Shown here piece by piece: positions 42,574 to 54,457 of a stretch of DNA of 64,000 nt; position 1 is the first letter of the stretch; each line of letters opens with the position of its first letter. A program made the position numbers and the translations under genes. Source of the DNA: Anthoceros angustus (taxonomy: Eukaryota > Streptophyta > Anthocerotopsida > Anthocerotales > Anthocerotaceae). The DNA is taken from contig VJWM01000117.1 in assembly GCA_010909165.1 (NCBI GenBank), forward strand, positions 682,001 to 746,000, written 5' to 3'. Under the pieces are notes generated by a model. That model was not told the origin of the DNA. It saw only the letters and a list, made by a program, of their open reading frames with translations, and searched no databases.

Positions 42574-44373
42574 GCTCATTTGGGAGACAGGACCCGCCTC
42601 TAGGGGAATTTTGTTAGTTGAGTTACGGGAATGCTGTGTTAACCAGCTTCGTACTTGAAAGGCTTTGGCTGAAGTGCTTGCTGCTGGTGTAAAAATTGGG
42701 TTGCCTCCTCGGCTGCACAAGTTTTGTGTACCCTGTTTGGGCCGCGTTTACAGATCTGTAACATGTCGGTTTGTGGTGAGATACTGATGCTGATGAAACG
42801 TTGGTGCAAGAGTACGGATGCCATTCTTGTTGGGTTCGCTTTGAAGAGGTGGATCTGTGATCAAACTGATTGATCTTGTGGCAAGCTTTTATTTCCATCC
42901 ATCAAGTGCAGCTTTGCTGGTAGCAAATCTGGATCATACAAGGTTGTGGAAGACGCTTGGCTGGAGCTGGGGACTCATTTTTCATGAGCAGCAAGGGACA
43001 CCCTGGAGTGCATGCTCCTTATGCTTGCTTGCAGGAGGCGTGGTAGGGGCCAGGTGGCCATGTGTTGTAACAGCAATTCAGCAGGCTTTTTCAAGGACAG
43101 CCGCCTCCAGAACTGGGCAGCAGGCGCATGGTGAATGAGAATGGAATTAGTCAAGGGCAGGGATGGAAGGGTACAAGGCTGGAAGAATCAGACATGGCTG
43201 CCTACAATTTCCTCTTCACTCTGGGGACGCTGCTTATCCCCAACAGCAAGTCTGTGAACCAGGCCACCTTGAGCTGTCCTCCAGCTCTACCCCGGCTGCT
43301 TCCAACATGCCCTTATGCTATTTGAGGTGCCAAGTCTCAGATTCGAGACCTCAGGCATGGCACATCAGACACAAGCTCTCGTGGCATACTTTTTTGCATA
43401 GAGAGCCGAGCCGCCCTTTGCTCGAACGAGGAGAAACACCAGACGGAGGATTAGATCAGACTAATAAATTGAACCATGATTGAGGGCCCGTCCTGGGGCT
43501 TAGGGTCCTGCTGCCAGCCATGGCGCAGCTAAGCGTGTCTGGTGGACGGATTTCAGAGAGCGGGAGGGTGGCTGGCCTGCACGAGGCGAAGACGGAAGTC
43601 TGATGCCCTGGGGTAACACGCACGACAAAAAGATACCACTGTCCACACGACAAGAGGAAACTGAAGAGGTTCGCTATTACCACGAAAAGCAGTTTATGTA
43701 ACATAACTCACTTCGCAAGAAAAACCTGACCGGAACTGGTAAATGCGTGGCCACTTGAACACTCAACGCACACACCAACACACAAGCTTCTCCTCATGTC
43801 GTCCTTGGGGAGCTCACGACTGTTGCAAGTGGCATGCATGTTGCGCGTTTCGAAACCTCTTGCGCCCTGATTCATTCTGAAGCTGCTGCGAGCTCGTAGG
43901 TTTCTGCTCCGCCCGCGCCTTTGCTGGCTGCGAAATTTCCACCTCAAAGCCTTCTGAATGTGTGCAGATTGCTGGTGAGATGTAATTGAAGAAGAGGTAA
44001 TCCTCCTCCTGTCCTTTGGATCCTCGGAAGGTCTACTCCCATCGCCACGCTGCACGGCTTCCTCATTCCTCTCGACGATCTCACCAGGGAATTGGTACGT
44101 GTGAAACCTGGTCCAGCAAAGTGAGGACCTGGAATGACGGGACTTGCTTGTTTTCGTCGTTGTAGTCGCTCAGTTGGGGTTTGGTTAATTCAGCCTCGTG
44201 AGGATACCCGGGGCGTATTGTTGCTCAGGGAATATTTGTGCAGCTACGAGTAAGTGATGTTATGGGGAATATGGCGCTCTATGTCGTTTCTTTGGAAGTG
44301 ACTTCCGTGGTTATGTGACGTTGTTTTCCCCTTGCCAGTAGAGTGTGGATGAAGTATAACTCAACAAGTCAGA
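42574..44373. other. eL18 3' flank and kinase 5' flank
   Basis: No additional gene is recognised. Open frames at 42857-43483 on the plus strand and 43708-44055 on the minus strand have no known motif. The kinase leader probably occupies the last 200-300 bases. Confidence 0.4.
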
Positions 44374-47232
44374 ATGGGTCAAAGCTCGCCCGAGACGCCG
44401 GCTGGTGCTTTGGATTCGACTGTTAAGCTCCTGTACTGTGCCAGTCAGGGGGACAAAGAGGGTCTGAAGGGCGTTTTAGCGGACGGAGCTTCTGTTAACG
44501 CAGCAGACTATGACGGCAGAACAGCATTGCATCTTGCTGCTTGTGTGGGGAATGTACCTGTGGTTGAATTGTTACTGCAACATAAGGCGTTTATCAACCC
44601 AATTGATCGGTGGGGCCGGACGGTGAGATGCGGTTGTGGATGTGATCCTCTGTCGGTTTGCCCTGCCAAGACGTTATTTTGTCGCTGTCAGTGAATCGAT
44701 TGAACTTGGAATATAATATAATATGTGATATAATCAACTCAAAGAAATTCTTCATGCTGCAGCCTCTAGAAGATGCACAGCGATACGGCTTCACGGAAGT
44801 TTGCAAGCTGTTGGAAGACAATGGAGGATCTGTTTGTTCTTCTGCTTTCTCTCCTTGCTGAAATTTTTACAATTTTTTACAGTTTTCAAGTGCTATATAT
44901 CTGAAATTGGCAGTATCTCATGTTAGACTTCGCATGATGTTAAGAAAGAGTAATTAGAAAAGCTCTTCTTGTCTGACAGGTCAACTCTACGGGTTACGAG
45001 CCTCCAGGTGCTACGGGAGCTGAATGGGAAATTGACTATTCTGAACTTGATTTCTCAAACAGTCGCTGCATTGGCAAGGTGAAAAGGACTTCGACACTGT
45101 ACTGACATCTTGTCTGAGGTTATCGTAGCCACCAGTCAGAGGGTAGATAGGACATAAGTATCAATATCGGGGAAAAAAAGCTCACACCGTAAATTGGAGT
45201 TCTGAAATGGTGAAGTTGTCTTACCTTCTTACAAAAGACTGCGGTGTGACCATCAATAGGGTGCTTTTGGAGAAATACATCTGGTTAACTGGCGAGGTAC
45301 TAGAGTGGCGGCGAAGACTATTTTGAGCTCGTTGAATTCAGATCCTAAAGTCCGGTGATTTTCCCATTTGTTGTGCCCACAAGCTCGTGATATGCATTTT
45401 AGATTTGAGGCTCAGAAGAAGGTTATGCTTCTTGGAAGTCGTCCATTGCTGGGTATGCGATATGCGTTTGATCTGACACATTTGCTGCTTACCTGCTGTT
45501 CATCCTACCCTTGTTCATGTAGTGCAGGAAAGAATTTATTGAGGAGCTGGGTCTGCTCCAAAAACTTCGACACCCAAATATTGTTCAGTTTTTGGGTGCT
45601 GTGACTAAGAGCGATCCGCTTGTCATTGTGACCGAGTACTTGCCCAGGGTTGTGTGACGATTCTCCCCTTGTTTTGTTCTATAGGTTTGTGTTTAAACGC
45701 TCATGTTTGCCAATAATCTTTCTTACTCTGAATTAGCAGGGTGATCTCCATAGGATTCTGCAAAAGGAGGGTCGGTTGAGCGCAGCCCAAGCCATCCGTT
45801 TTGCCCTTGATATTGCCCGGTAGACTCATGTGCTTCTCAGGTTAATTTCAGAGGGAAGGACGTCTTGGGTTTATTGCGTCACAGTAACGTTGAGTGCAAA
45901 AGCTGTGCAAAGCTTTCATTGACCTCCCTTCTTTCGGTTTTGCAGGGGCATGAATTATCTTCATGAACATAAGCCCAAGCCAGTATTGCATCGTGATTTG
46001 AAGCCCAGGTATGCCCCTACACACTCAGTAACTGTCATGATGTAGGCTTTGGTAGCCCAGCTCATGCAGTTCTTGTCGCTAGTGACTATGTTAACGTTGA
46101 CTTACTTTGTGAACTATATAAGTGAATTTGATTGTGTTTTGTTCTTGGAACCAGAAATTTGCTACAGGACGAAGCAGGTCATCTTAAGGTCGCAGATTTT
46201 GGGTTGGGGAAACTGGTGGAGGCTAAATCAAATGTTCATGAAGTGTATAGAATGACTGGAGAGACTGGATCATGTGCGTTTCTTGTTGTCCGATTCCTTT
46301 TTGTGTATAATGTCATTGGTTGTGTGCCACTTCTACTGATGTAAAATTCTCAACGCGGACAGCTTGGCTGTGAGGGGATACTCTGCTTGTTTGCTGGTCT
46401 ACAGGGTCTGTGACTCCGTCAGTAGGTTGTTAGCATTTGGACATGTTTTTTATTATAATTGGTCCATATGGTGAGGCCTAAGGCTGATTATGTGTGGCTT
46501 GAGTTCCTCCTAGTGTGCATGTGATGTCAAGTACTTTCTTGACTGAAGATATGGTCGGCTCACGTGATTATCAGTGCGCTGGTTCATGAGTTCAGAAAAG
46601 TGACACCACATCTGGACTGTAAAACGAATTAGCACTGATGACATCTGCGGACTGGCAGATCGATATATGGCTCCGGAGGTTTTCAAGCATGAGGAATATG
46701 ACAAAAGCGTTGATGTGTTTTCATTTGCAATCATTGTGCACGAGGTATTGCTCAAAGTTCCATTGTGAGTTTCAGGGCTTACCCTGGTCTATTCGCTGAG
46801 AAATTGAAGGTGTGTTTTATCTTGGCAGATGTTCGAGGGGACTTCATCTTATTCTCCTCAGTTATCCCATCAATTAGCGAGGGCCAGGGCGCTTGACAAC
46901 GTGAGGCCAGCTTTCACAGTTAACAACTATCCAGAGAAGATGAAAGAGTGAGATCTTCCTTCTCTCATCTTAGGGTGCTGGTTACACAAGAACAGTCTGT
47001 CATGTATGGGGAACGTGATTTCTTTTCCTGGTCCGAACCTTTTAACATGTAACCATAACTTTCTGCTTCTTTTTTGTTTGAACCCAAACCATGTCGCAGG
47101 CTTTTGCAGGAGTGCTGGCATCAAGATCCTAAGCAGCGGCCTACGTTTTTGGATATAATTTTGTCCATGGAAGAGATTGAGAAGTCATTGAATAGCTTCA
47201 GTCTCCAAAGGTGTACGTGTCTTGTTGTGTAG
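44374..47232 (+). CDS. Ankyrin-repeat protein kinase, integrin-linked-kinase-like (Raf-like MAPKKK group C)
   Basis: Probable cytoplasmic Ser/Thr kinase of the plant ILK/VIK type. Eleven exons with GT-AG introns join in frame to about 410 aa: 44374-44622, 44763-44831, 44980-45078, 45260-45354, 45528-45648, 45740-45819, 45946-46008, 46155-46273, 46659-46744, 46829-46947, 47100-47232. N-terminal ankyrin repeats: GRTALHLAACVGNVPVVELL and WGR-TPLEDAQRYGFTEVCKLL. Then WEIDYSELDFSNS, the family linker. Kinase: IGKGAFGEIHL (Gly loop), VAAKTIL (ATP-binding Lys), LRHPNIVQFLGAVT, HRDLKPRN (catalytic loop; exon 7/8 junction), VADFGLGKL (DFG), MTGETGS-YRYMAPEVF (activation segment), CWHQDPKQRPTFLDI. All catalytic residues are present, so it should be active. 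Same strand as eL18. Confidence 0.92.
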
Positions 47233-48438
47233 ATGGTAATGCAGGTATAGTGGGGTTCTGGTTCCAAAAGTTTGCCGCACTTGTGTCATGACAAGGGTGG
47301 ACCAGACCCAGCAGTTTAGCGAAACCTTCTTTTAGGATTTAACACACGCACGTTTCTACTCAGTTTGCGTCCTAGTTTTTGGGCCTGTAGCAGTTCAGCT
47401 GGAGGATGTAAATAGTGGTAGGGAGGTAGTGGAGGGGTTAGGGAGACCATCCAGCGCAGGTTCGGAATGTCGCTTGAGGGTCGTTAATCAGTGCGGGTAG
47501 GTTGGTTCATCGGATTCTGCATAAACTGGCTCACATATTTGGATTGGCTCGCATAGTTACGAATGTGGATACCTGTATGGCAGTGATCCTCATGACATCA
47601 CAGCCTCAGTGCTCGCAAACAGCCAAAGCACGACTTGGCGACTTTCGTCGCAATCACTCCTATTACCCCAAACACAGGGATGCTGTGTGCTGCCCGCTGA
47701 TGCCAGAGGAAAGAGACTTCATAGTACTTACAGCACAGAGAACGGTTTCCTTAGTATCCCTATGATACAACTGGAATGGAAAGTGAACAATGCTTGACAT
47801 CGTCTGATATTTTGCTTAGAATTGAAGAAAAAGGTTGAGGATTTATCCTTCCCCGTTTAAGGTTAAAGCTGGTGTCCAGATGAAGAAGGGACAATGTGGA
47901 GGTTTAGGGTGGTGGTCCCACGCCGCAACCATCTCGCGGCATTTGCCGAGCATGGCAGCCTAGGCGTTGTCGGCGAGGGGGAGAGATGGCGCAGCCTGGG
48001 TTCCTGTTCACGCCTCTGTGCTTCGCTGCAGCTCAACCATGCACTCCGAACAGTGATGCAGCTGGAGTGATGGTGGAAGAGGGAGATCCTGAGCTCAACA
48101 GAAATATGGACCTAACAAGAAAGCGCGCATTGGTAACTCCCCGCTGCTCCGCGCGCATCGGTAACATGGATGTCGCTGGTGTGAGACCTACAGACTGTGA
48201 GAGCTTCTTTCAGTTGTGAGCATATAGAAATTCAGATCGTAAGATTGTGTGTGCCAAGAGTGCAGATAGGTAGGTAGTGTGTGTCAAGAGTGAAGATCGG
48301 CAAGTAGTGTGTGGCAAGAGTGAATCAGATTGCAAGCTGGTTCAAAGCAATGTCCTGAGATTTCCCCTCGTCTTCATAGAATTGGAGGAAGATTCTGGAA
48401 GATTGAATACTTCGGCAGTCTAGCTTTCTCCTAGCTTG
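47233..48438. other. Kinase 3' flank, no gene recognised
   Basis: Small plus-strand open frames (47502-47797, 47986-48219) lack motifs. Three copies of a roughly 31-bp unit (gtagtgtgtgtcaagagtga) occur at about 48240-48330, just behind the end of the lyase gene. Confidence 0.4.
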
Positions 48439-49281
48439 CTAGGACCAGCCATCGGGATCAGCGTCTTCGAAAGTAGAGCCCGCACCGATCTGATCATACC
48501 ACACCTCGCGCGAGCCCTGGGACCCGACCATGTGGCCGCTGTCGTGCCAGCCATTGGCGTAGAGGCCGGTGCGGAACTGGAAAGGGCGGCCATCATCTTG
48601 AACCGTGGTGGCCAGGTTGTAGTTCTCCGTCACCAATTTGCCATCGAACCAGAGCTTGAAGAAGCCCGTGTTGTCGCTCTTCCAGGAGGCTTGAATCACG
48701 ATCTTGTGCCACTTCCCGGCCGAGACAGTGGCCAGATTAGGGAAGTCGGTGACGGAGGCCTCGCACGGCGGGCCGGACTTGACGCGGGAGTAGAGCTGGT
48801 CGCCGCGCAACCACACCATGGTGCTCGGGATGTATTTGCTGCACGGGTAATCGTTGAAGTTGGCGATGAATTGCGCGATGTTGTAGGACTGATCGTCGAA
48901 CTCCCACGCCTCCTGCAAATGGAACGCGAATCCGTAGAACCCCGTCTGCCCGCGCTCGTACACGTTGAACTTCGCCGCCTCGGAGTGGTAGCGGCCGGTG
49001 TAGGACGGGTCGTAGATCTGCGTGCATTTGATGGAAGTGGAGCCCTTGTACACCACGTTGGTTCTTTCCGTCACCGTCCCCTCATGCTCTTGGATGATGT
49101 TGTCCCACCCGGACAGAGTGCCCGTGTTGTGGAACAAAACCTTGGCCTGGATCGAAGTCAGGCCCCGGCATATCATTACTGCCATTGCCAGCAGCTGCAG
49201 CACTTCCAGCTTGAGCACGCTCTCCATCATCTCCACTGAAAGCTGCACTTGTGATTGCGAGAAGGAGAGCTTTGAATTCAC
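48439..49281 (-). CDS. Secreted polysaccharide-lyase-like protein (heparinase I / glucuronan lyase type)
   Basis: Intronless, up to 280 aa. A hydrophobic signal-like segment follows the Met pair at 49230/49227 (KLEVLQLLAMAVMICRGLTS), so translation may start there rather than at 49281 and the product probably enters the secretory pathway. The body reads as a jelly-roll lyase of the PF14099 type: GFYGFAFHLQEAWEF, IAQFIANFNDYPCSK, GDQLYSRVKSGPPC, GKWHKIVIQASWKSDNTGFF, FDGKLV, FRTGLYANGWHD, VWYDQIGAGSTFEDADP. Such enzymes cleave uronic-acid polysaccharides by beta-elimination; the substrate here is unknown and active-site residues were not assigned. Compact and GC-rich compared with its surroundings. 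This family is mainly fungal and bacterial, so transfer into the plant is possible. Confidence 0.7.
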   Translation of the reverse strand: MNSKLSFSQSQVQLSVEMMESVLKLEVLQLLAMAVMICRGLTSIQAKVLFHNTGTLSGWDNIIQEHEGTVTERTNVVYKGSTSIKCTQIYDPSYTGRYHSEAAKFNVYERGQTGFYGFAFHLQEAWEFDDQSYNIAQFIANFNDYPCSKYIPSTMVWLRGDQLYSRVKSGPPCEASVTDFPNLATVSAGKWHKIVIQASWKSDNTGFFKLWFDGKLVTENYNLATTVQDDGRPFQFRTGLYANGWHDSGHMVGSQGSREVWYDQIGAGSTFEDADPDGWS

Positions 49282-49495
49282 GCTGGCTTGGCTTGGCTTG
49301 GATTGGATTGTGAGATTGTGCTGCGTTTGCGGTATTCAGCCATTCTCCCTTAAAAGGACGCAGAGCTACAAGTGGTCGTCATTCAAGTCTTCCGGTCTTC
49401 AGCAGGTCTTCCCTTGTCGATTCAGAACAGACTTGACAGGCCGCAGTGTCGTGTTCTGTTACTCGGAGTGGTACCCACCATACACGTGACTGATC

Positions 49496-49570
49496 TCAAG
49501 TGACCTCTTTTCCTTGTCACACACGGACGTTTTCACCACTTTTATAAAACAAGGAAAAGAGGTCACTTGA
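49496..49570. other. Perfect 22-bp inverted repeat (hairpin)
   Basis: Left arm 49496-49517 (tcaagtgacctcttttcctt...) is the exact reverse complement of 49549-49570, with a 31-base loop. It lies about 215 bp upstream of the lyase start. It could be a small foldback element or an RNA hairpin; nothing else supports a function. Confidence 0.85.
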
Positions 49571-49780
49571 AACAACATGAAAATTGACGTTAAGGTAGAC
49601 TTGTATGGTTCATGTGGTCTCTCCTATGCAATTGGGACATGTTTGATTATAATTATCTAGCCAACGCATAATGCATGTCATGTGAAAATGGTGAAGATAC
49701 ACATTCATTTTGGTGATCTCTTTTTTGTTTTTTCAAGAGAATTCGAAGACTTTATATAGATATTTCGAAGTATAATCGAA

Positions 49781-49970
49781 GTCCCACACGGGAGTTTTTT
49801 TCATATGAAGTAACCCCGTAAGACACTAACACTTGGTGGCCAAGTCCCACACGGGAGTTTTTTTCATATGAAGTAACCCTGTAAGACACTAACACTTGGT
49901 GGCCAAGTCCCACACGGGAGTTTTTTTCATATGAAGTAACCCTGTAAGACACTAACAGTTGGTGGCCCCG
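49781..49970. repeat. 63-bp tandem repeat, three copies
   Basis: Unit begins gtcccacacgggagtttttt and ends aacacttggtggccaa, at 49781, 49844 and 49907, with one or two substitutions. Confidence 0.9.
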
Positions 49971-50117
49971 CATACTACGGAGACGAGGGCACCCTTTATA
50001 AGCGGTGGCCCCACAAGGCCATGGAAATGGAGAATGAGTGGCACCCCATTCGAGCATTCATACATCCCAAGGATGCTTGACTGCGGAGTCCTTCATGCAC
50101 TAATCTATCCAAAGGAC

Positions 50118-50370
50118 GATTGATTGGAGTTTCAAAGAACCCATGTTTGGATGTCACTCCTGAGGTAGCTTGGAGGTGATTGATTGTGGAGTTGCAAAGA
50201 ACCCATGTTTGGATGTCACTCCTGAGACAGCTTGGTGACGATTGATTGTGGAGTTGCAAAGAACCCATGTTTGGATGTCACTCCTGAGACAGCTTGGTGA
50301 CGATTGATTGTGGAGTTGCAAAGAACCCATGTTTGGATGTCCCTGCTGAGGCAGCTTGGTTCCGTCTTCA
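50118..50370. repeat. 62-63 bp tandem repeat, four copies
   Basis: Unit begins gattgattgtggagttgcaa, continues agaacccatgtttggatgtc and ends near gacagcttggtgac; outer copies are more diverged. Confidence 0.9.
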
Positions 50371-51148
50371 GGAAAAAGAGCACACATTCATTTTGGTGAC
50401 CTCTTCATTTTTTTCAATTACATTAAGACAGATGCTTCAAATAATAGAATCATCATGGCCTTAGCCATCATATATTGTTGTTATATTTATTTGTCCAATA
50501 AACTTATCACTTTTGATGTTATCACACATGCCCATGACATCATATTTAGTTGTCATGGAATTGAAGAGAACATTACAGTTGTAGCGTTGGTTTGTGTACC
50601 TAGTAAAATTGCCATGTGGTTGTATGATAGTTGTGTAGTGGGTGCGTAGTGTGTGCGTAGTGTACTTATCCTTATAAGCCCTTACTTATATTACCTTGTC
50701 AACCTATATTTAAGAGGTTGTAGGTAAGGAGTGATAAGGGGTACGTAGGTTATAGGTAAGATTGAAACCCTCTGACATGCTAACATTTATCAGCGCTGAT
50801 CACACTAATCGGGAGGCGGAACATATCACATCTATCTTCAATTCGAACAGCCGCGCATGCTCCTTAATACCTATCCACTTTCTAGAAAAGATCAGCGACA
50901 CTAATTTTCTTTTAATCGAAATTGAGCACCGTTATTTGTGCTCAACACCCCATTTGAGCGTTTCGCAATCGGTTGGCTTCTCTTGAACAGATGGTCCAGG
51001 CAGGTCTCTCAATCAGTCAGATTGTATGCGCGGATGCATATCGTGGAGGAAAGGGCTAGTGAAATCCTTGGTAGGAGAAGCTCAATTTATTTTGTTGTTG
51101 CACCTCAACCTCTTGGGGGTTAATGATCCCCCTGCTCCTTCTTATCCC
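50371..51148. other. No gene recognised
   Basis: AT-rich. A segment near 50385 (acacattcattttggtgacc) repeats one at 49700. Small open frames only; from 50930 on it may be the upstream part of the LINE described next. Confidence 0.35.
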
Positions 51149-51660
51149 GGTGGCAACACAATATCGGAAGTTGTTTCTGAGACAGCGGACCATGCTCGCT
51201 GCGCTTTAAACTTGAGAATTTATGGTCTTGGTAATGGCATTGTTGCACCATTTGTCGCTGCAAAGGAGTTTCTTAATAAGCTAGAGGCCGATGTGGTCGT
51301 TCCTCGTGCCTTCTGGCTTCGAAGGTATCCTGATAGAGAGCACATATTGATTATGACTTTTCACTCTATGGGTGATCGCCTCCAGGTTATGAAGGCTAGT
51401 CTGTTACGAACAACTCAGTTATATATTAATGAGGATCTTCTACCATTGCAATGGAAGACTAAGAAGGAGAAGTTACGCGCTTTCAGAGAGCTGCTCGTGC
51501 TGCACGTCAAGTGGATTTCTTTTGTGGGGATGAATTGGTGGTGTTTAGCCCTAATTCACGCATTTTCATTCACATTGTTCATTAATTGAAGATTATTTGT
51601 TTTGTTTGAATTTTACCTTTACATTTGTCCAGACTATTTTACAAGTTTTTATTCAGGTGA
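51149..51660 (+). pseudogene. LINE ORF1-like fragment
   Basis: Within the open frame 51026-51589: PREHILIMTF-like DREHILIMTFHSMGDRLQVM, KASLLRTTQLYINEDLLPLQ, WKTKKEKLRAFRELL. Order and spacing fit the L1-type ORF1 RNA-binding/C-terminal domain found in plant LINEs (a kinase-like 'LRG..IYINEDLTP.QR..RK' signature). Shifting frame at about 51500 gives FFCGDELVVFSPNSR, the usual continuation. A frameshift and missing flanks show it is degenerate. Confidence 0.55.
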
Positions 51661-51929
51661 AAAAACGTTGGGAAGAGCCCATCCATGAGGGGACAACAAA
51701 AGGGGACCCGGCGGTCGAGGTGGAGAGGAGCAACTGAGCTCCCTACCTAAAGTCACCTACTACACCCACAATGTCATATGCAGGAAGAATAAACGGCTAG
51801 CAAACCATGGAGGTAGAGGAAGATGCATCACCTACTGTCGCCGCCTTGGAGAGGATCGCCGTTGAGAGCGCCCGTTGAAGGGCAATTGGACTATTTTACC
51901 GTAATCTATATGTAGTTGCCATGTTTTAG

Positions 51930-52385
51930 TCCCATGATAGAAATCCATCCTTAATGAACTTATAAAATTTTTCTTTCTTGTATTTTGTTGCTCCGCTTCC
52001 CTCAGTTCCTACGCGAAGGTGTTTGTGGCTGTGGGAGGAGGATATGGGTGCAACGGACATGTACCATATGTGACCAGACGACGTTTAGTATGTTTGGCGT
52101 GAACGGTGCCTTAGCTGCACAAGCCCAAAGGTTTAGCAGTGCGTGCAAAATTCAGGAGGAGTTGGGAGTTAGGACAACGGCGAGCGCAAGGCAGACGGCT
52201 TCTACGGCACCGGTGATGGGTAGACCTTTTCGCATCCCCGATTTTGATATCCTTAGTGCAATAGGCAATTACAAAGATTGGCGACAATGGGTTAGTCCTC
52301 ATGGTATAGTGCCTTCGTAAGGGTTGTTCCCTTCTCTTGGGTTTGATGTTTTCATCTGTTTTTCATAATAAAGTCTTCTGTTCTC
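51930..52385 (+). mobile_element. LINE 3' end
   Basis: The open frame 51985-52320 ends TASTAPVMGRPFRIPDFDIL, SAIGNYKDWRQWVSPHGIVP, related to the residues encoded at the 3' end of the minus-strand LINE (37835-38070: PVVSRPFHIPDHEALRAVDS). It is followed by tttcataataaagtcttctg, a likely polyadenylation signal and end of the element. Confidence 0.5.
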
Positions 52386-52387
52386 CG

Positions 52388-52660
52388 TCAAGCTCTTGGC
52401 CCAAAACTATGTATGATGTTCTCGGTAAGCATCTTCAGCTTGTCCAGCTGCAGCATGCACATCTCCCATAAGCACATGGGCAGCAGCATTTCCTGGATCC
52501 ATGGCACTGCAAATTTAAAATAGCCTGAAAAGTCTTGGCTATGTGACGAGGCTGTAGAGACTCGACAAGTTCCTGGAACCAATCGTCGGGGCCACAGTGG
52601 TGAGGAACACAGGCCGTCGAATGTGCACTGCGGCTTCCAGGTTCCCATTTGGCATGCATG
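52388..52660 (-). pseudogene. C-terminal fragment of a canonical PPR gene (E-type), minus strand
   Basis: Read on the minus strand in shifting frames: AKTFQAILNLQC, then a DPGNAAAHVLMGDV-like stretch, ending DKLKMLTENIIHSFGPRA. The last part closely matches the end of the plus-strand PPR pseudogene at 54230-54309 (DKLKMLTETITNNFHRLGPR). It forms the opposite-strand partner of that pseudogene. Confidence 0.65.
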
Positions 52661-52734
52661 GAGGAGTTAATTTTGTGTTTCTGAAGTCACCTACAAGGAC
52701 TGCACCTGGGATGTGCAAGCAAGCCTTGTTTTGT

Positions 52735-54309
52735 TGTACGTGATACGTGATGTTTCCACCGACTTATTTCTTGGCGGATGCGGTACGCCAAGAAAACCTC
52801 GGATGGTGGCGGTGCATGCCCTCATCGTCTTAAGTGGACTCAGCCCTACTCCTTCTTGGGGAATCGCCTGATCTGCTTCTATGTTTGCTGTGGACGTTTG
52901 GTGGAAGCAACAAGAGTTTTCACACAGTTGCCAGGTTCAGCGAGGGATAACTTCGAGTGGGCTGCTATCATCTCCGCACATGGCAATCACGGCTGGCCTC
53001 AGCAGGCTGTCCAGTTCTATGATCAAATGCATAGATTATCGAATGGAAGACCTGACTATACTGTGTTTGTGGCTGCACTCAAGGCATGATTGTCGATGCC
53101 ACGGCCTTGTCAATGGCGAGCTAATTCGAATTCATGCCCACGTAAAGAGAACATGGGTGTGCATCACGGGCTTTGGGTTACCTGGCGGTCAACATGTATG
53201 CCAAGTGTGGGAGGCTGCAGAATGCGCTCACAGTATTTGCCAGGTTGCCTACAAGAGATGCAGTAACATGGAATGCCATGATCGCAGGCTACATCCAGCA
53301 CGGATGCATCCTCAAGGCGTGTTCCAGCATGGCAGCAAAGGAGCAGGGCCAGCTGATTATCAAAAGCGGCCTGGAGCTAGATGAGTTTGTTGGAAGCAGC
53401 CTTATTGACATGTATGCCAAATGTGGGAACCTGGAAGCCGCACGTCACGTATTCGACGGCTTAGCCACCAGGGGCCTGGTCACCTGGACGGCATTGATGG
53501 CTGGAGTGCCATGATTGTTGGCTATGCTCATCATGATGGAGGCCTGGAGGTACCGGAGCTTTTTAGGCAAATTTAAATGCAACAGGAGGGCATTGAGACA
53601 GACAATATTATGCTCCTTTAACGTTCTCAGAGCGTGTTCAGGAGTGGCAGCGTTGGACCTAGGCAAACTCATTCATGCTCACATCAGGGAAGTTGGTTCA
53701 TGTCAAATGTGGTAGTCTAGATGAAGCTCGGGCTTTCTTTGACAGGTGTCGGCAAGAGATATGGTAACATGGACTTCCTTGATTGCTGGATATGCCAATG
53801 AGGGCAATGGTCAAGAGGCCCTGAGGCTCTATCAGGAGATCAAACAAATGGGACTGCAGCCGAACGAGGTGACCCTTGTCAGCCTTCTCAAGGCATGTTC
53901 CACCATGACAGCTCTCCATCAGGGTACGCTGGTGCACGCCAGAATCATCCTGGATGGTTTTTAGCTCGTAAATGATCTCGTGTCCTGGTATGGAGCATTA
54001 AGACAGAAGTGTTTTAAAGCTATTTTGGAGATGGATCCAGGAAATGCTACACCCCACGTGCTCATTGGAGATGTGTATGCTGTATCTGGAAGGTGGGAAG
54101 ATAGAGCGGCCATCCGAAAGCAGATGCAGGGCCTTTGTGCCAAGAAGGAGCCTGGTCGCACCTGGATGGAGTTGGATAGCAAGGTGCAAATATTCGGGGT
54201 CGGGGTAGAGGAAAGATCACATCCTGGCAGAAGACAATTAAGTGACAAGCTGAAAATGCTTACCGAGACCATCACAAACAACTTTCACAGACTTGGCCCC
54301 AGAGAGTGA
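52735..54309 (+). pseudogene. Canonical PLS-E/E+ PPR pseudogene
   Basis: PPR motifs spread over several frames: LGNRLICFYVCCGRLVEATR, EWAAIISAHGNHGWPQQAVQ, LAVNMYAKCGRLQNALTVFA, FVGSSLIDMYAKCGNLEAAR, DMVTWTSLIAGYANEGNGQE, GLQPNEVTLVSLLKACSTMT. The end is an E/E+ region with the canonical PG box (KKEPGRTWMELDSKVQIFGV) and no DYW domain. Stops and frameshifts at about 53090, 53515, 53575 and 53965 inactivate it. Its PG box (EPG) contrasts with the KKPA of the cluster in the first 37 kb, so it belongs to the ordinary C-to-U type. Confidence 0.8.
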
Positions 54310-54457
54310 TGACATGCCTGAAGATATGATGCTCATCCATTACCGTGGCAAACCAGAATGTGTCATCCTTGTAATGCCAAAATAGTAAGTTATATACTAG
54401 CCTAACCACACCATGTGGATCTGAGTTTTAGGGTAGACATAGCTTTCAGGAACATTG

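Noticed and set aside
43128-43483. Overlapping ORFs behind eL18 as an extra gene
   Set aside because: No motif or splice structure is visible, and the frames overlap without coding bias.
48436-49239. 267-codon plus-strand ORF opposite the lyase gene
   Set aside because: It is the antisense shadow of a GC-rich coding region. The minus-strand frame has signal peptide and family motifs; this one has none.
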